DNA of 64,000 nucleotides from NCBI GenBank assembly GCA_037349315.1, contig JBAIAC010000656.1, positions 62,001-126,000 on the forward strand, in the 5' to 3' direction. The notes under the pieces are model-generated. The model was not told the origin of the DNA. It did no database searches and worked only from the letters and a program-made list of their open reading frames with translations. The stretch is from Chelydra serpentina (Eukaryota > Chordata > Testudines > Chelydridae). This document shows positions 1-12,269 of the stretch, piece after piece. Numbering within the stretch: the stretch's first letter is position 1; every line of letters starts with the position of its first letter. The position numbers and the translations under genes were made by a program.

Positions 1-228
1 ATCACTTCAAAAGCTTTTTCTTCCCCTGCTGTCATGTTTCCTCTCAACTAATTAGCCTCTTAAGATTGGTCTATACACCTGGACCATCATGTTTCTCTGA
101 CTGTATAAATGTCTGTCTGCAGTGTGTTTCATTCCATGCATCCAATGAAGTGGGTATTAACCCACAAAAGCTTATGCTGAAATAAATTTGTTAGTCTCTA
201 AGGTGCTACAAGTTTTTCTTTCTTATTT
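1..228 (+). mobile_element. Penelope-like element (PLE) 3' tail, cut by window start
   Basis: This is the 3' terminal region of the PLE family seen more fully at 30.5-31.3 kb: the same AT-rich leader, a TGTATAAAT block, then a hairpin (GTGGG-loop-CCCAC) followed by CTTATGCTGAAATAAATT and the GTCTCTAAGGTGC tail. The hammerhead-like core is decayed here: the GAAA after the hairpin reads AAAA (166-169). It abuts an old CR1 directly. Confidence 0.7.
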
Positions 229-880
229 TCGTTTAGGTGATACTAAGCTGCTCAAGATAGTTAAGACCAAAGCAGACTGTGAAGAACTACAAAAAGATCT
301 CCCAAAACTAAATGATTGGGCAATGAAATGGCAAATGACATTTAATGTGGATAAATGTAAAGTAATGCACATTGGAAAAAAATAACCCCAACTATACATA
401 CAATATGATGGGGGCTAATTTAGCTACAACTAATCAGGAAAAAGATCTTGGAGTCATCGTGGATAGTTCTCTAAAGATGTCCATGCAGTGTGCAGCGGCA
501 GTCAAAAAAGCAAACGTGATGTTAGGAATCATTAAAAAGGGATAGAGAATAAGATGGAGAATATCTTACTGCCCCTATACAAATCCATAGTGGCCCACAT
601 CTTGAATACTGCGTACAATTGTGGTCTCATCTCAAAAAGGATATACTGGCATTAGAAAAAGTTCAGAGAAGAGCAACTAAAATGATTAGGGGTCTGGAAA
701 GGGTCCCATATGAGGAGAGATTAAAGGGGCTAGGACTTTTTAGCTTGGAAAAGAGGAGACTAAGGGGGGTATGATAGAGGTCTATAAAATTATGAGTGGT
801 GTGGAGGAAGTGAATAAGGAAAGTTATTTACTTGTTCTCATAATAAAAGAACTAGGGGCCACCCAATGAAATTAGTGGGC
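229..880 (+). mobile_element. Old CR1 LINE, ORF2 C-terminal part (first segment)
   Basis: Translation from about 229 gives a reverse-transcriptase tail similar in order to the intact CR1 at 61.6 kb: GDTKLL, then LNDWAMKWQMTFNVDKCKVMHIG, a stop, and in shifted frames the equivalents of [28 protein letters not shown] and YEERL. Several frameshifts and stops show an old, dead copy. It is interrupted by a younger CR1 at 881 and resumes at 1362. Confidence 0.8.
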
Positions 881-1361
881 ATAGAATCATCATAGAATCA
901 TAGAATCTCAGGGTTGGAAGGGACCTCAGGAGGTCATCTAGTCCAACCCCCTGCTCAAAGCAGGACCAACCCCAACTAGATCATCCCAGCCAGGGCTTTG
1001 TCAAGCCTGACCTTAAAAACCTCCAAGGAAGGAGACTCCACCACCTCCCTAGGTAACCCATTCCAGTGCTTCACCACCCTACTAGTGAAAAAGTTTTTCC
1101 TAATATCCAACCTAAACCTCCCCCTCTGCAACTTGAGACCATTACTCCTTGTTCTGTCATCTTCTACCACTGAGAACAGTCTAGATCCATCCTCTTTGGA
1201 ACCCCCTTTTAGGTAGTTGAAAGCAACTATCAAATCCCCCCTCACTCTTCTCTTCTGCAGGCTAAACAATCTCAGTTCCCTCAGCCTCTCCTCATAAGTC
1301 ATGTGCCCCAGCCCCCTAATCATTTTTGTTGCCCTCCGTTGGACTCTTTCCAATTTATCCA
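881..1361 (-). mobile_element. Young CR1 3' end, inserted in an older CR1
   Basis: On the minus strand it encodes the last part of CR1 ORF2 ([25 protein letters not shown] through the C-terminal DKALAGMI), then the short 3' UTR and the repeated ATTCTATG-type end. It is nearly identical to 62040-62535. The 5' end is truncated inside ORF2, as usual for target-primed reverse transcription. Confidence 0.9.
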
Positions 1362-1673
1362 GGTTTAAAACAAATAAAAAGAAGTTCTTCACACAGCGCA
1401 CAGTAAACCTGTGGAACTCCTTGAAGAGGATGTGAAGGCTAGGACTATAACATGGTTTAAAAGAGAACTGGATAAATTCATGGAGGTTAAATCCATTAAT
1501 GGCTATTAGCCAGAATGGGTAAGAAATGGTGTCCTTAGCCTCTGTTTGCCAAAGGGGGGTGATGGATGGCAGGAGAGAGATCACTTGATCACTACCTGTT
1601 GGGTCCATTCACTCCGGGTCACCTGGCATTGGCCACTGTCGGTGGACAGGATACTGGGATGGATGGATAGTTG
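1362..1673 (+). mobile_element. Old CR1 LINE, 3' end (second segment)
   Basis: This continues the old CR1 after the nested insertion: the end of ORF2 ([14 protein letters not shown] region), then the 3' UTR blocks TTAATGGCTATTAGCCA, ATCACTTGATCA and CACCTGGCATTGGCCACTGT, typical of an older turtle CR1 subfamily. Together with 229-880 it makes one element. Confidence 0.75.
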
Positions 1674-1860
1674 AACCCCAGGCTTTAGCATGATCTTTGG
1701 GCTTGTATTCTGGAAATGCAGGAGTGGCATTACCTGCCACGAGTCCCTCATTTCACGCTCCCCAGCACAGAAAAGCAGCGTGGGCTTGTGAACCTAGTGG
1801 GCCCATGCGGGTGATCTTTCTTCTCTTGCTCTTTCTCAGTGAGGGGAAGGAAAAGAAGCT

Positions 1861-1938
1861 CTCCTTCAAGCTGGAGTCACAAGGGTGACGTAAGGATGAC
1901 TTCCTGGGAGCCGGTTCCAGGTCTTTGCTCTACCAGCC
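1861..1938 (-). pseudogene. tRNA-Tyr-derived pseudogene, 5' part missing
   Basis: Minus strand reads the D-arm GCTGGTAGAGC, the anticodon-plus-intron region, and the 3' side ending in CTTGAAGGAG, as in intron-containing tRNA-Tyr. The B box is lost. The 5' acceptor strand is replaced by another interspersed repeat (GGCCGGCTCAAGGATTTTTG, from 1941). Flanks 1720-1860 are the block that accompanies the other Tyr copies. Confidence 0.65.
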
Positions 1939-2068
1939 AGGGCCGGCTCAAGGATTTTTGCCGCCCCAAGCAAAAACAAATTTGGCCGCCCCCCTGCTGT
2001 TTTTTTCTTACCCCACCCCCGCCTCAACTCCGCCCCTTCCCCAAATCCCCAGCCCTGCCTCCTCCCCC

Positions 2069-2250
2069 CAGGCTCTCAAGCCTAGGAGGGAGGGGGAGCA
2101 GCGGCGCGCGAATCAGCTGTTTCACGTGCCGCGGCCGCTGGGGATCTCCCCCTCCCTCCCAGGCTCTCAAGTCTAGGAGGGAAGGGGAGCAGCGGCGCGC
2201 AAATCAGCTGATTCGTGCGCTGCGGCCGCTGGGGATCTCCCAAGAGAAAC
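2069..2250 (+). repeat. Two-copy 91-bp GC-rich tandem repeat
   Basis: Two adjacent copies (2069-2159 and 2160-2250) share CAGGCTCTCAAG, GGGGAGCAGCGGCGCGC and GCGGCCGCTGGGGATCTCCC. It lies inside a wider interspersed repeat of unknown type that starts near 1941. Confidence 0.7.
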
Positions 2251-3575
2251 TGCCCCACAACGGTCTCTCCCACAGCGCTCTGGACTCGTTCTTCCTGAAA
2301 CCTGGTGTCACGGACACCACTGTTAATCCAGAGTCACTGCCTGGACAGACGAGGAGTGACTCCAGATCGACAGTGGGGCAAATGAGATCAGCAATTCCCC
2401 CTGTGAGGAGGGGCTCTCATTAGCTGCTCCCCCCAGAGAGCTCAAGGAGGGAAGGCTGCTCCAACGCCTGTCCCTCTCTGCTCAGGATATTGGGGTTCAG
2501 CTTCCTGGGTCAGACGCTGCAGCCTCCATCATGATCTGGCCGACCAGGCTTAGCAGCTGCTGCTCCCCCAGCGGGGTCTGTGCTGGGAAGTGACCTTAAT
2601 TAAAGCTTCTTCTCTGCCCGGCCCAGGTGATGACTTTCTCCAGCTGGCACCAGCCCCCTCGGGCAGCCCTGAGCCCTGTTAATACTAAATTCTGAGCCAG
2701 AGATTCCAGGTAACTGGAAGAAATGAGGGGAAAATGCTGGGGTCTGGCCTTAAAATGACTCTACACAAACAGACCCTCCCCCCTCATTTCTCGTCCCATT
2801 AGCAATTGCAGGAGTAAATCTAGCCTTGGGGGAGCAAACAACCCAGGAATGGGACTTTCCTACCAGACGGGCAGGGAGAGGGGACGGAAAAGGAGAAAGA
2901 GAGACAGAAAGAAGCCATGGGAGAGAAGAGTTTTGAGAGAGATTTCCAGATCTCTAATCTGCCCAGACAGATGTATTACTGCACCCTGGGTGAAATCATT
3001 TTCCTGTGGAAAAGATGAGGATCAAACAGAGGAAAACCCAGTTCCTGACTCCATATCCCTCCTACTGGGGTGTGGCTGCCGTGGGGTCAGTGTCCAAGGG
3101 AATCCCCCACAGTAAATACTTTGGCTCTGCTTTTTTCTAGCCTTGTGTTCAGATGCTTTGTTACAGAATGGGGGGAGGGAGAAAAGAGGTGAAAAATGTC
3201 TCTGTGGGTTTAGCCTGGCAGGAGTGGCCAGGTCTCCACTGTAATAAAGAGATCGAGCATTTTCTCAGCATGGCAGACTCTAGGGTGTCTGTCTGCAGGG
3301 GAAAAGCCTGGGGCAATCGTGCTGTGAAATTAATTAAAGCCTGTTCTGAAACCTCCACAACTGCCCTTCTCACCCTGCCAGGCTGCAGAATAATGTCCGT
3401 GTTTTGCTCCAGTTCATCCCGTCCTCCCATGGGACAGGGTAGAGAAATGGCTGCAGAGGAGCCAGTTCAGGTAGGGATTATCAGGGGGTTGCTGGTGGGT
3501 TCCTGCGGGAGGAAGAGGGACAGCAAATACACCGGAGATGGGAACGTTTGCACTGTCTGGTTTGGAGGTTGGAGC
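2251..3575. other. No gene recognised; holds an inverted-duplicate block
   Basis: No exon, tRNA or complete element is seen. Bases about 3185-3440 match 50290-50470 in inverted orientation, and a diverged MITE end (AGGATGACCAGACAGC) lies at 3577. Confidence 0.5.
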
Positions 3576-3656
3576 TAGGATGACCAGACAGCAAGTGTGA
3601 AAAATTTGAGAGGGAAGTGGCACAAGGATGCAAATAGTGCACACACACACGCACAC

Positions 3657-3780
3657 TAGGGTGACCAGACAACAAATGTGAAAAATTGGGACGGGGGTGG
3701 GGGGTAATAGGAGCCTATCTAAGAAAAAGACCCCAAAATCAGGACTGTCCCTATAAAATCGGGACATCTGGTCACCCTAG
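3657..3780 (-). mobile_element. MITE with TAGGGTGACCAGA terminal repeats
   Basis: The 124-bp element starts TAGGGTGACCAGAC and ends TCTGGTCACCCTA, imperfect terminal inverted repeats. The interior has TATAAAATCGGGACA and a C/T-rich core. Related copies lie at 15.5, 35.6, 37.1 and 40.9 kb, truncated ones at 37.4 and 40.6 kb. No transposase is encoded. The superfamily is not settled. Confidence 0.8.
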
Positions 3781-5256
3781 TTGGGGCGGGACAGGAAATT
3801 CACAGGATGGAGACTGGGAGGAGGCCTGGGTGGGGCAAACCTGCTGGGAGATGTTTAATAAGTGGCCTAGATTCTAGGAACGGACCCATGAGGTTGGAAG
3901 GTGGAAATGCCCTAATTTGTGGAACAGGAAACAACCCACCTAGGTGGGGCTGGGAAAATGGAGCAGATCCCAGTGCTGGAGCCTGACCTGAGTAACCAGC
4001 GGCTGCTCTGAGATCTAGATCTAGGGGGGCACCCACCAATGAGGCTTAAGGAGGGTTCTTAAGCTTTTTCTGTCTGAGCCCCCTCAACATGCTATAACCC
4101 CCCCACGGCCCTGCATCGGCATGTTTCTCTGCATATAAAAGCCAGGGCTGGCATTAGGGGGTGGTAACCAGGGCAAGTGCCTGGGGCCCCATGTGACAGG
4201 CCCCCAGCAAAGCTCATTGCTCATAGTTTGGCTTCAGCCCCTGGGGGCAGGGCTCAGGGCCTAGCCTTCAGCCCCATGCAGGGAGGTTTCATCTTTCTTC
4301 CCTGGGCCCAAGCGAGTCTAACACTGGCCCTGCTTGGAGGACCCCCTGAAACCTGCTTGCAGCTCCCCAGAGGTCCAGGGACTCCTGCCTTAGGGGATAT
4401 GCCCCTCCCACCGTATCCAGCTCCAGGGCTGGCCTGAGAGAAAATGGCACCCTGGGCAAACTTATATTTTGCCCCCCCCCCCATCACCACCGGTCCTCAT
4501 GAGCTCCCCACCATCCCCTCCAGGCCCCGATGCCTCCCTCCGGTGCTTACTTTGTATTGAAAGAGCGGCCGGAGCTCAGCCCCAGCACAGATTAAGCCCT
4601 GGCAGGGTGGCCTGATAGCAGTGGCTGCCGACCAAATGCCCAGCTCTGAAGGCAAAGCCACCGCCAGCAGCAGCGCAGAGGTAAGGGTGGCCTGGTATGT
4701 GGTGTACTGTGCAGCCTTTTCTTTTATTTAAAGTGCATGTTGTAATGTGGTATTACACCGCCCTGGGTCCGCCTCTGCTGGCTACAGTTCCAAACTTAAC
4801 AGAGTGAAAGTCACCTCGGCTACTCGCTTCACATGTATAGTCCAGGAACACACAGACCAAGGGCAGTGACCACACGGACATTCACACGTACAAGGTCTAG
4901 TCTGTTTGACAAGTTTTATGAAAGTTACAATTCAAGTTCTGAATCCCCAAGCATAGAGAAATTCTATAAAGCCCTATGCAAAAGTTACAAATCTAGTTCT
5001 ACTCCCATCCTTAGCAATAGTGGTAGGGTCTGATGAGTCTCTCATGGCTTGATCATCAGTAGAGGGATGATTCCTGCTGGAGTATTCCATAGAGAGCTTA
5101 ATTTTCCCGCTCTGGGCACCCCCTTTTTAGAATGTGGTTCTGATTAGACCTCATTAGCATTGACGCACATTTGGAAACAGAGGTTCCTTTACAGAATTTT
5201 TTAAATTTAAAATGAATCTTCCAGCTAATTAGACCAGAAGTCCCAAGAAGTAATAA
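3781..5256. other. No gene recognised; fragments of interspersed repeats
   Basis: About 4147-4290 (CAGGGCTGGCATTAGGGGG onward) and 4425-4760 (GGCACCCTGGGCAAACTT) look like ends of non-autonomous DNA elements. The remainder is unassigned and has no convincing splice-bounded open frame. Confidence 0.4.
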
Positions 5257-5515
5257 CAATAATTGAAGTGCCTTAGAGACTAACAAATTTATTTCAGCAT
5301 AAGCTTTCGTGGGTTAGTACCCACTTCATCGGACGCATGGAATGAAATTATACATGAAATTATTCCATGCATCCGATGAAGTGGGTACTAACCCACGAAA
5401 GCTTATGCTGAAATAAATTTGTTAGTCTCTAAGGTGCTACAAGTTTTTCTTTCTTATTTTCATTTTGCTGACACAGACTAACACGGCTACTACACTTAAA
5501 CCAATAATTGAAGTG
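5257..5515. mobile_element. PLE insertion of two head-to-head 3' tails, with 14-bp TSD
   Basis: Two PLE 3' tails face away from a short centre at about 5348-5355: the left arm (5271-5347) is on the minus strand, the right arm (5356-5501) on the plus strand. The whole is flanked by the perfect 14-bp direct repeat CAATAATTGAAGTG (5257-5270 and 5502-5515). Each arm carries the hairpin GTGGG-TACTAA-CCCAC followed by GAAAGC. The right arm runs to ACACGGCTACTAC. Confidence 0.85.
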
Positions 5516-7142
<1,627 letters not shown>

Positions 7143-7400
7143 ATATCTGTGATAGATTTCTAGGTTTTTATCCCAGAAAGGACTATTGGGTCATCTAGTC
7201 TGACCTCTTGTATATCACAGGCCACAGAATTTCATCCAGTTACTGCCATATTGAGCTGAAAACCTTGTGTTTGACTAAGTCATGTTTCAGAAGGTTCCAG
7301 TCTTGACTCAAAGACGTCCTGAGATGGAGAATCTGCTGCTTCTCTCGGTAGTTTGTAAACCTTTGCTTCCGCCTTACTGAGCCATTTCCAGTGCTAGTGC
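7143..7400 (-). mobile_element. Old CR1-like 3' segment
   Basis: Antisense blocks GGTTTTTATCCCAGAAAGG, GGTCATCTAGTCTGACCTC and CAAAGACGTCCTGAGATGGAG are typical of the 3' region of an ancient sauropsid CR1 subfamily. No open frame survives. Confidence 0.6.
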
Positions 7401-8067
7401 CAACTCCAGGGCTAGGGAAGAGGCAGAGGCAAGGTTATGTTGCAGGCGTGGCAGGTACTGTAACTCTTCATTTCACAGTTATCAGAGGTTTAAGTTTAGC
7501 TCCCATCCACATGCTGGAAGGACAGGAGTCAACACTGGGTATTTTAAACTCTGCATTTATCGAGTGTGGGTATTTAATTACCTTGATTTTTTTTCAATGG
7601 CTTTTTTCCTTTGCCACTATAATCGTGCCTACCCATGAGCTTTTGCTGGCATAGCTACGTTGATTTTTCACATCCCTTTCACGTAGGGAGGGCGGGAGTG
7701 TGGGTCGAGTGACGACATTTACCTATAACCACCCTCGACACATTTTTGGCCCCAGAAGGCATTGGGGGCTACACCCAGAATTCCAGTGGGCGGCGGGGAC
7801 TGCGGGAACTGTGGGATAGCTACCCACAGTGCACCGCTTGTAATGTCGACGCTTGCCCCATTACTGTGGACTCAGAAATTCGAATTAAGGTCCTTCATGT
7901 GGTCGAGTAGGGGCATCTGGGCAAACACGGTCTGGTCCTGACATCTTTCCCCGACTCATCACTCGATGTGAGGGGGGGGCTCATCCAGACCCTGCTTACA
8001 CTTAGTATGAGTGTCCCTATCTCTGCTGGCCTTCGATTTCTGCTCCTGTCCCTTCTGTAACAGCTCA
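7401..8067. other. No gene; probable MITE interior
   Basis: GAACTGTGGGATAGCTACCCACAGTGCA at 7808-7834 (given in part) is an internal block recognisable from turtle non-autonomous DNA elements. A related one is near 9600. Element ends were not resolved. Confidence 0.35.
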
Positions 8068-8148
8068 GATGAGGTGGCCGAGTGGCTAAGGGGATGGATG
8101 CTAATCCAGTGAGCTCTGCACGCGTGGGTTCGAATCCCATCCTCATCG
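8068..8148 (+). tRNA. tRNA-Ser(GCT), one base short in anticodon arm
   Basis: An 81-nt type-II tRNA with a long variable arm. A box TGGCCGAGTGG and B box GGTTCGAATCC are intact, and the acceptor GATGAGG pairs with CCTCATC. Anticodon GCT is at 8100-8102. The anticodon loop has six bases instead of seven (TGCTAA), so decoding may fail although Pol III could still transcribe it. A MITE begins 45 bp downstream. Confidence 0.85.
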
Positions 8149-8192
8149 TACACATTTAGCCTTCTCCTCTCCTTTACAAACAACCCTCTCCC

Positions 8193-8545
8193 GTAGCGTA
8201 GCCAAGGGGGGGGAGCGGCCGCTCCCCCTCTGAGGAGAAGCGGCACTAAGGCGCTGCCTGAGCCCAGCTGCGGGAGCTGCCGGCCCTTCAAAGCGCGCTG
8301 CCCCACTGCTGGACCTGGGCTGGGTCCCGCTGTGGGGAGCTGTGGGCCTTTTAAAGTGCCCTCCCCCGCCCCACCCCACCCCGCTGCCAGAGCCGGGCTC
8401 AGGCGAGGATTTAAAAAAGGCCCAGAGGCTCCGCAGCGGCGGGAGCCCCAGGCCCTTTAAAGCGCCGCCGGGGTGAGTACGGGGGGAGCGGTCCCTTTTT
8501 ATAGCCCCGCCGCTCCCCCTGTGCTCTAAACCTGGCTACGCCACT
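8193..8545. mobile_element. GC-rich MITE with GTAGCCA(A/G)G inverted ends
   Basis: The left end GTAGCGTAGCCAAGGGGG and right end CCTGGCTACGCCACTGG form imperfect inverted repeats. The GC-rich interior contains degenerate internal repeats of CCTTTAAAG-type blocks. No protein is encoded. Confidence 0.6.
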
Positions 8546-9313
8546 GGCCCTCTCCCCAGTCGCTTCAATGACAGACTGAACCATGTTGCTTCCAGCAAAC
8601 ACAAACCTTCTCAGGAACTCAGACCTCCCTTGCTTGAAATAAAATATGTCGAAGTCCAAGTTTCTAAAATAGTTGTGTAGGTCTTATTTTTGATCTCAAA
8701 AGGTAACATCCTCATCAACTCCCCCAAACAATCTCCCCCAAATAATTTCCTTTAAAAGAGTAAAATCTGTCTGTGTCTCTTGTCTAAGCCAGGGCATTCA
8801 ATTCCACTGAAACCTTCTCTCCTGCAGTGACAATGGTCAGACAAGGGGACGTGACACCTTCAGCCCTGACAGTGAGATATTCGCTCTCCTCTTTCTTCAT
8901 GCTGCTGTTGTTATTCCATGAAATATCATGGATGGAATAAAAAGCTGAGTTAATTCCAGGGTGAGGAAAGAAAGGAGCCACCAACCCCCTGGCAAAGCTC
9001 AGTGCCCCAGAGAAAACCTGCCCCTGCTATTGCAATCACTGATGTACTGGGGATATGACGGGAAAGGGACTGTCTGAATTGTCGAGGCAGAAAATGGACA
9101 ACAATCTACAGCAGCATCATTAACCACAAACACACTCTCATCATGCTCCAGCCAGCAGGGAAACGAGCAGGAATTCTTGCTGTTCAGCCATGGACACACT
9201 TACACAATGGCACGGCAGTGAGTGTGTTGTGGAAGCTGGTCTGAGGAAACAATTGGAAACGATCACTCAGTGAGAACAGAACTAGAGTGTAGTGAGAAAA
9301 GTACATAAAGCCA
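8546..9313. other. No feature recognised
   Basis: AT-rich unique-looking sequence. Open frames are short and lack support. Confidence 0.4.
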
Positions 9314-9395
9314 GTAGTTGTGGCCGAGTGGTGAAGGCGATGGGCTAGAAATCCATTGGGGTTTCCCTGCACGGGTTTGAATCCTGTCGGCTATG
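9314..9395 (+). tRNA. tRNA-Ser(AGA)
   Basis: An 82-nt type-II tRNA: GTAGTTG acceptor pairs with CGGCTAT through wobbles, A box TGGCCGAGTGG is intact, the loop CTAGAAA gives anticodon AGA, and the variable arm is long. The B box is GGTTTGAATCC, with T in place of the usual C, which may weaken TFIIIC binding. The D-loop has GGTGAAGG instead of GGTTAAGG. Confidence 0.8.
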
Positions 9396-9470
9396 GAGGA
9401 ATTAGTGGTTCTTTAGTTTCAGTCCCTGAGCATCCTTGGTGTCAAGGGGAGCTGGGTCTTGTCTCACTCT

Positions 9471-10788
9471 CAGGCTGTGTCCACACTACAGAGTTACGCT
9501 GCTTTAGTTGAAGGGTTTTAATTAAACACTCTGCTCCTTGTGTCACCAGAGCGCATCCACTCTAGCAACTCTTGCGTCGCCCCAAAGAGCAGTGCATTGT
9601 GGGTAGCTATCGCACTGTGCAACTGGCCGCAGGGGGCTTTGGGAGGGGTTTGCAATGGCTCATGGGCCGGTGCAGCATCACATGATGCAGGTTTCTCTGT
9701 CCCATTGTTCCATGGGCAGCCTACTAGATTGCCAGCTGCTTCTCCACTGCAGTGTGTGTGGCAGGGCAGAGAGTGTGTGACTGTGTGTGTCTCTGTGTGT
9801 GTGTGTGTGTATGTGTGTGTGTGTTGGGGAAGAGTGAGTGTGTCACACGCTGTCTCTAAGCTCAGACAGCTGCTGGAAGCAACCAGTCCTGAGGCAGGGG
9901 GAGGGGGACACCCCAGTAATGAGATAGGGGGAGGGGAACACCCCCGACATCAGCCCCCGCTTCCCTCACTGGCTCATCACAGCACAACAGTGTCTCTCTC
10001 TCTGTCTCTCTCACACACACACACACACACGCTGCTGCCTGCCTGGCTCTGTGTCAGGGGGGCCGGAACAGGGGGGTTTAGGGGCCGTGGCCCCACCACT
10101 TTTTACCAGCCATAAGGACGAAGAATGGATGGGGGGATAAGGCAGACTCTTGGGGGAAGAGGGGTTCTGTGGGTGTGGCCCCAGGGGGAGGGGAGAGGCA
10201 GGGTCTCAGGGAGATGGGGTGGTGTAGGGTTGGGGTCTCAGGGAGAAGGGGTGACGTAAGTGCAGGTCCTTGGGGGAAAGGGGCATCATGGGGGCAGCAC
10301 AGTTCGGATGCCGGTGGCCCCCCCCCCCCCACTGTAAGGAGCTTCCGCCCCCCAGCTCCGTGGTCGCCGTGCGGGGGAGCAGCATCCCCGGCAGTGATTT
10401 GCTCCTTGCTGCCGGAGCAGAGCAGCAGGCTCAGCCGTCAGAACTTCCCGGAGCGATGAGAGGGGAGGGGCCCAGCCTCTGGAGCAGGATCGCAGGGCAG
10501 AGAGTTCCCGGCACGCATTGTGGGATACTGGCGGAGGCCAGTTCTGGTGATATAATGACCAGCAGCGTCTACACTGACACTTTGTCACTCTCAGTTTGCT
10601 GCAAAAAGCTCCAGGCCTCTCGTCGAGGTGGGTTTATTTTGTCACCAACAGAGGGCAGTTTTGTCACCAGACGTGGCGTTGCCGTGTGTGCACCAGCCAA
10701 AAGGAGGCTACCGAGGGAGCGTTGTGTGTTTTCCACACGCCTGAGCAATATAATGATGCTGAAATAACTTTGTAGTGCAGACCTGGCC
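9471..10788. mobile_element. Large non-autonomous DNA element (about 1.3 kb)
   Basis: The left end CAGGCTGTGTCCACACTACAG and right end reading (reverse) GGCCAGGTCTGCACTACAAAG form roughly 26-bp imperfect inverted repeats of the turtle ACACTACAGAGTTA type. The interior contains the TGTGGGTAGCTATCGCAC block, a GT microsatellite (about 9778-9830), a CA run (10011-10031) and a C/G-rich repeat at 10055-10335. No transposase is seen. Confidence 0.5.
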
Positions 10789-10926
10789 AAGGATTCACAC
10801 ACACACAGCTTGCAAGGAAAACATCACCTGCTCCTCTGCTTTGCAGATTCCAAACACAAGCCAAGGCCCAGATGGGGTCTGGTAAGGAGTCAGGTGTGAA
10901 CAGACCCCTTCCCTTAGCCACAGGCA

Positions 10927-11000
10927 GGCACCATGTTTTAGCTAGTTAAAGCACCTGTTTTGTAAACACGAGATCCTGGGTTCAATTCCCAGTGGTGCCT
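10927..11000 (+). tRNA. tRNA-Thr(TGT), slightly decayed
   Basis: A 74-nt cloverleaf: GGCACCA pairs with TGGTGCC, anticodon TGT is at 10961-10963, and the T arm is CTGGGTTCAATTCCCAG. The anticodon stem has one C-C mismatch and the A box reads TTTTAGCTAGTT, off consensus. It may be transcribed weakly or be an early pseudogene. Confidence 0.75.
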
Positions 11001-11039
11001 TGGCTATGCTACTGAGTGTTAGGTGGCAAAAGAGATACC

Positions 11040-11330
11040 CCAAGGTCCTCACGGGGAACCAGTTCACAAAAAAGAGCCAGGAGCTGGTCCCAGTGTATCC
11101 CCCATCTGCTGTGCGCAGAGAAAATTTCCTCCATCCATGGTCCATCTGCAAACCCCTTGCTGAATTACAGGCTGTCTTGGAAGCCCACTGCACACTGCTG
11201 TGTCCACAAACTCACATCCCCAGCCATAGGGGCACCTCCATATTGTGTAAATAAGGGACATGGGGGAGGAAGTGGACAGTGACACCAGGTGGTCACGTGG
11301 GGTAATGCACACAGTGTCTCTCTCACAGAG
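11040..11330. repeat. Duplicated block (inverted copy at 25.6 kb) plus one 57-bp repeat unit
   Basis: 11040-11270 matches 25590-25830 in inverted orientation. Immediately right of it, 11278-11332 is a single diverged unit of the CACGTG minisatellite (GTCACGTGGGGTAATGCACAC, minus orientation). Confidence 0.75.
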
Positions 11331-11380
11331 TGCATAGCTCACTCATACCAGGTGGAGAAGCTGGAGAAAGTGGTGGCAGC

Positions 11381-11470
11381 CCTTTGATGGGTCAGCTGGT
11401 AGAGCAAAGGTCTGGAGCCAGCGCCCAGGAAGTCATCCTTATGTCGCCCTTCTGACTCCAGCTTGAAGGA
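11381..11470 (+). pseudogene. tRNA-Tyr-derived pseudogene with intron remnant
   Basis: CCTTTGATGGGTCAGCTGG starts the gene and ATCCTTATGTCGCC with GCTTGAAGGA ends it, matching the two halves of an intron-containing tRNA-Tyr. The anticodon position reads GGA rather than GTA. The T arm has lost the GGTTCGA core. The acceptor ends still pair. Confidence 0.7.
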
Positions 11471-11581
11471 GAGCTTCTTTTCCTTCCCCTTGCTGAGAAA
11501 GAGCACGTGGCCACTCAGTGTCACTGTTGCTCTCTGACCAAGGTTTCTTTGCAATGTACAGGAAGAAAACAAGTAGTTTCT

Positions 11582-11654
11582 CACCCCAGATGGAACTTGA
11601 ACCCCCAATCTCTGGCTTAGGAAGCCAATGCCTTATCCATTAGGCCACTGGGGC
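11582..11654 (-). tRNA. tRNA-Arg(CCT)
   Basis: A 73-nt cloverleaf: GCCCCAG acceptor pairs with CTGGGGT apart from an end wobble, A box TGGCCTAATGG, anticodon loop CTTCCTAAG with CCT, B box GGTTCAAGTTC. It sits alone between a Tyr pseudogene and a duplicated block. One of the better candidates for a working gene here. Confidence 0.88.
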
Positions 11655-11839
11655 CCTGAAATACACCTGATGGAGGGATGGAAATTCCCTCTCATAATTG
11701 CACATTCCTCACAGTTTGGAAGCCAAATACCCCCTTTAGGCACCTTACATAAATGTCGGCATCCCCTGTCAGCGAGGCAGCTGGGCAGGTCACTGACAGA
11801 GCTGAGCCCCACCTTTCTGCAGCCATCTTTAGATCGGTC

Positions 11840-12170
11840 CTGAGGGTTTGCTGCTGGTGTTGCCATTCTGCTCCCCAAGTGATTGGCCAGCAGGCGGGGC
11901 AATTCTAGGGGGGCACAGCAATGGGGGGGCATGGCCCCATCAGTTTTAAAAGGAGGGCTCTGCTGTTCCCATGGATACCTCTCATGTCACCGTGGTTCTG
12001 CTGCAGCCCCAGGTAAGCAATGGGTTGCTGGTTACAGATTTCCTCTTTCCCCATCCCAGCCCCACGCATCCAGCCTGCAGGAGGGAAGGGCTGGCCTGAG
12101 AGCCGTGTTAACATCATCCTGTCAACACTGCGGGGTTAGCAGGATGTCCCTGCCTGTGCACACAGCGAGC
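11840..12170 (+). repeat. Segmental duplicate of 36008-36330 (direct)
   Basis: Both copies share the CATGGCCCCATCAGTTTTAAA block and CTCATGTCACCGTGGTTCTG. At the 36-kb copy this block is joined directly to sequence matching 13795 onward, so the 12.17-13.79 kb interval is missing there. Confidence 0.8.
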
Positions 12171-12269
12171 TGGACGCATCGTTCTCAGGGCAGAGGCTAG
12201 TCAGGCGCGGGAGGAGACCACACACTCAGCCATCTCGGAGAGACCTGGGGACTAAGGGTCTGAAGAAGC

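Noticed and set aside
976..1608. A 210-residue open frame on the minus strand
   Set aside because: Its C-terminal half is CR1 ORF2; the N-terminal part is antisense to an older CR1 3' UTR. It is a by-product of the nested insertion.
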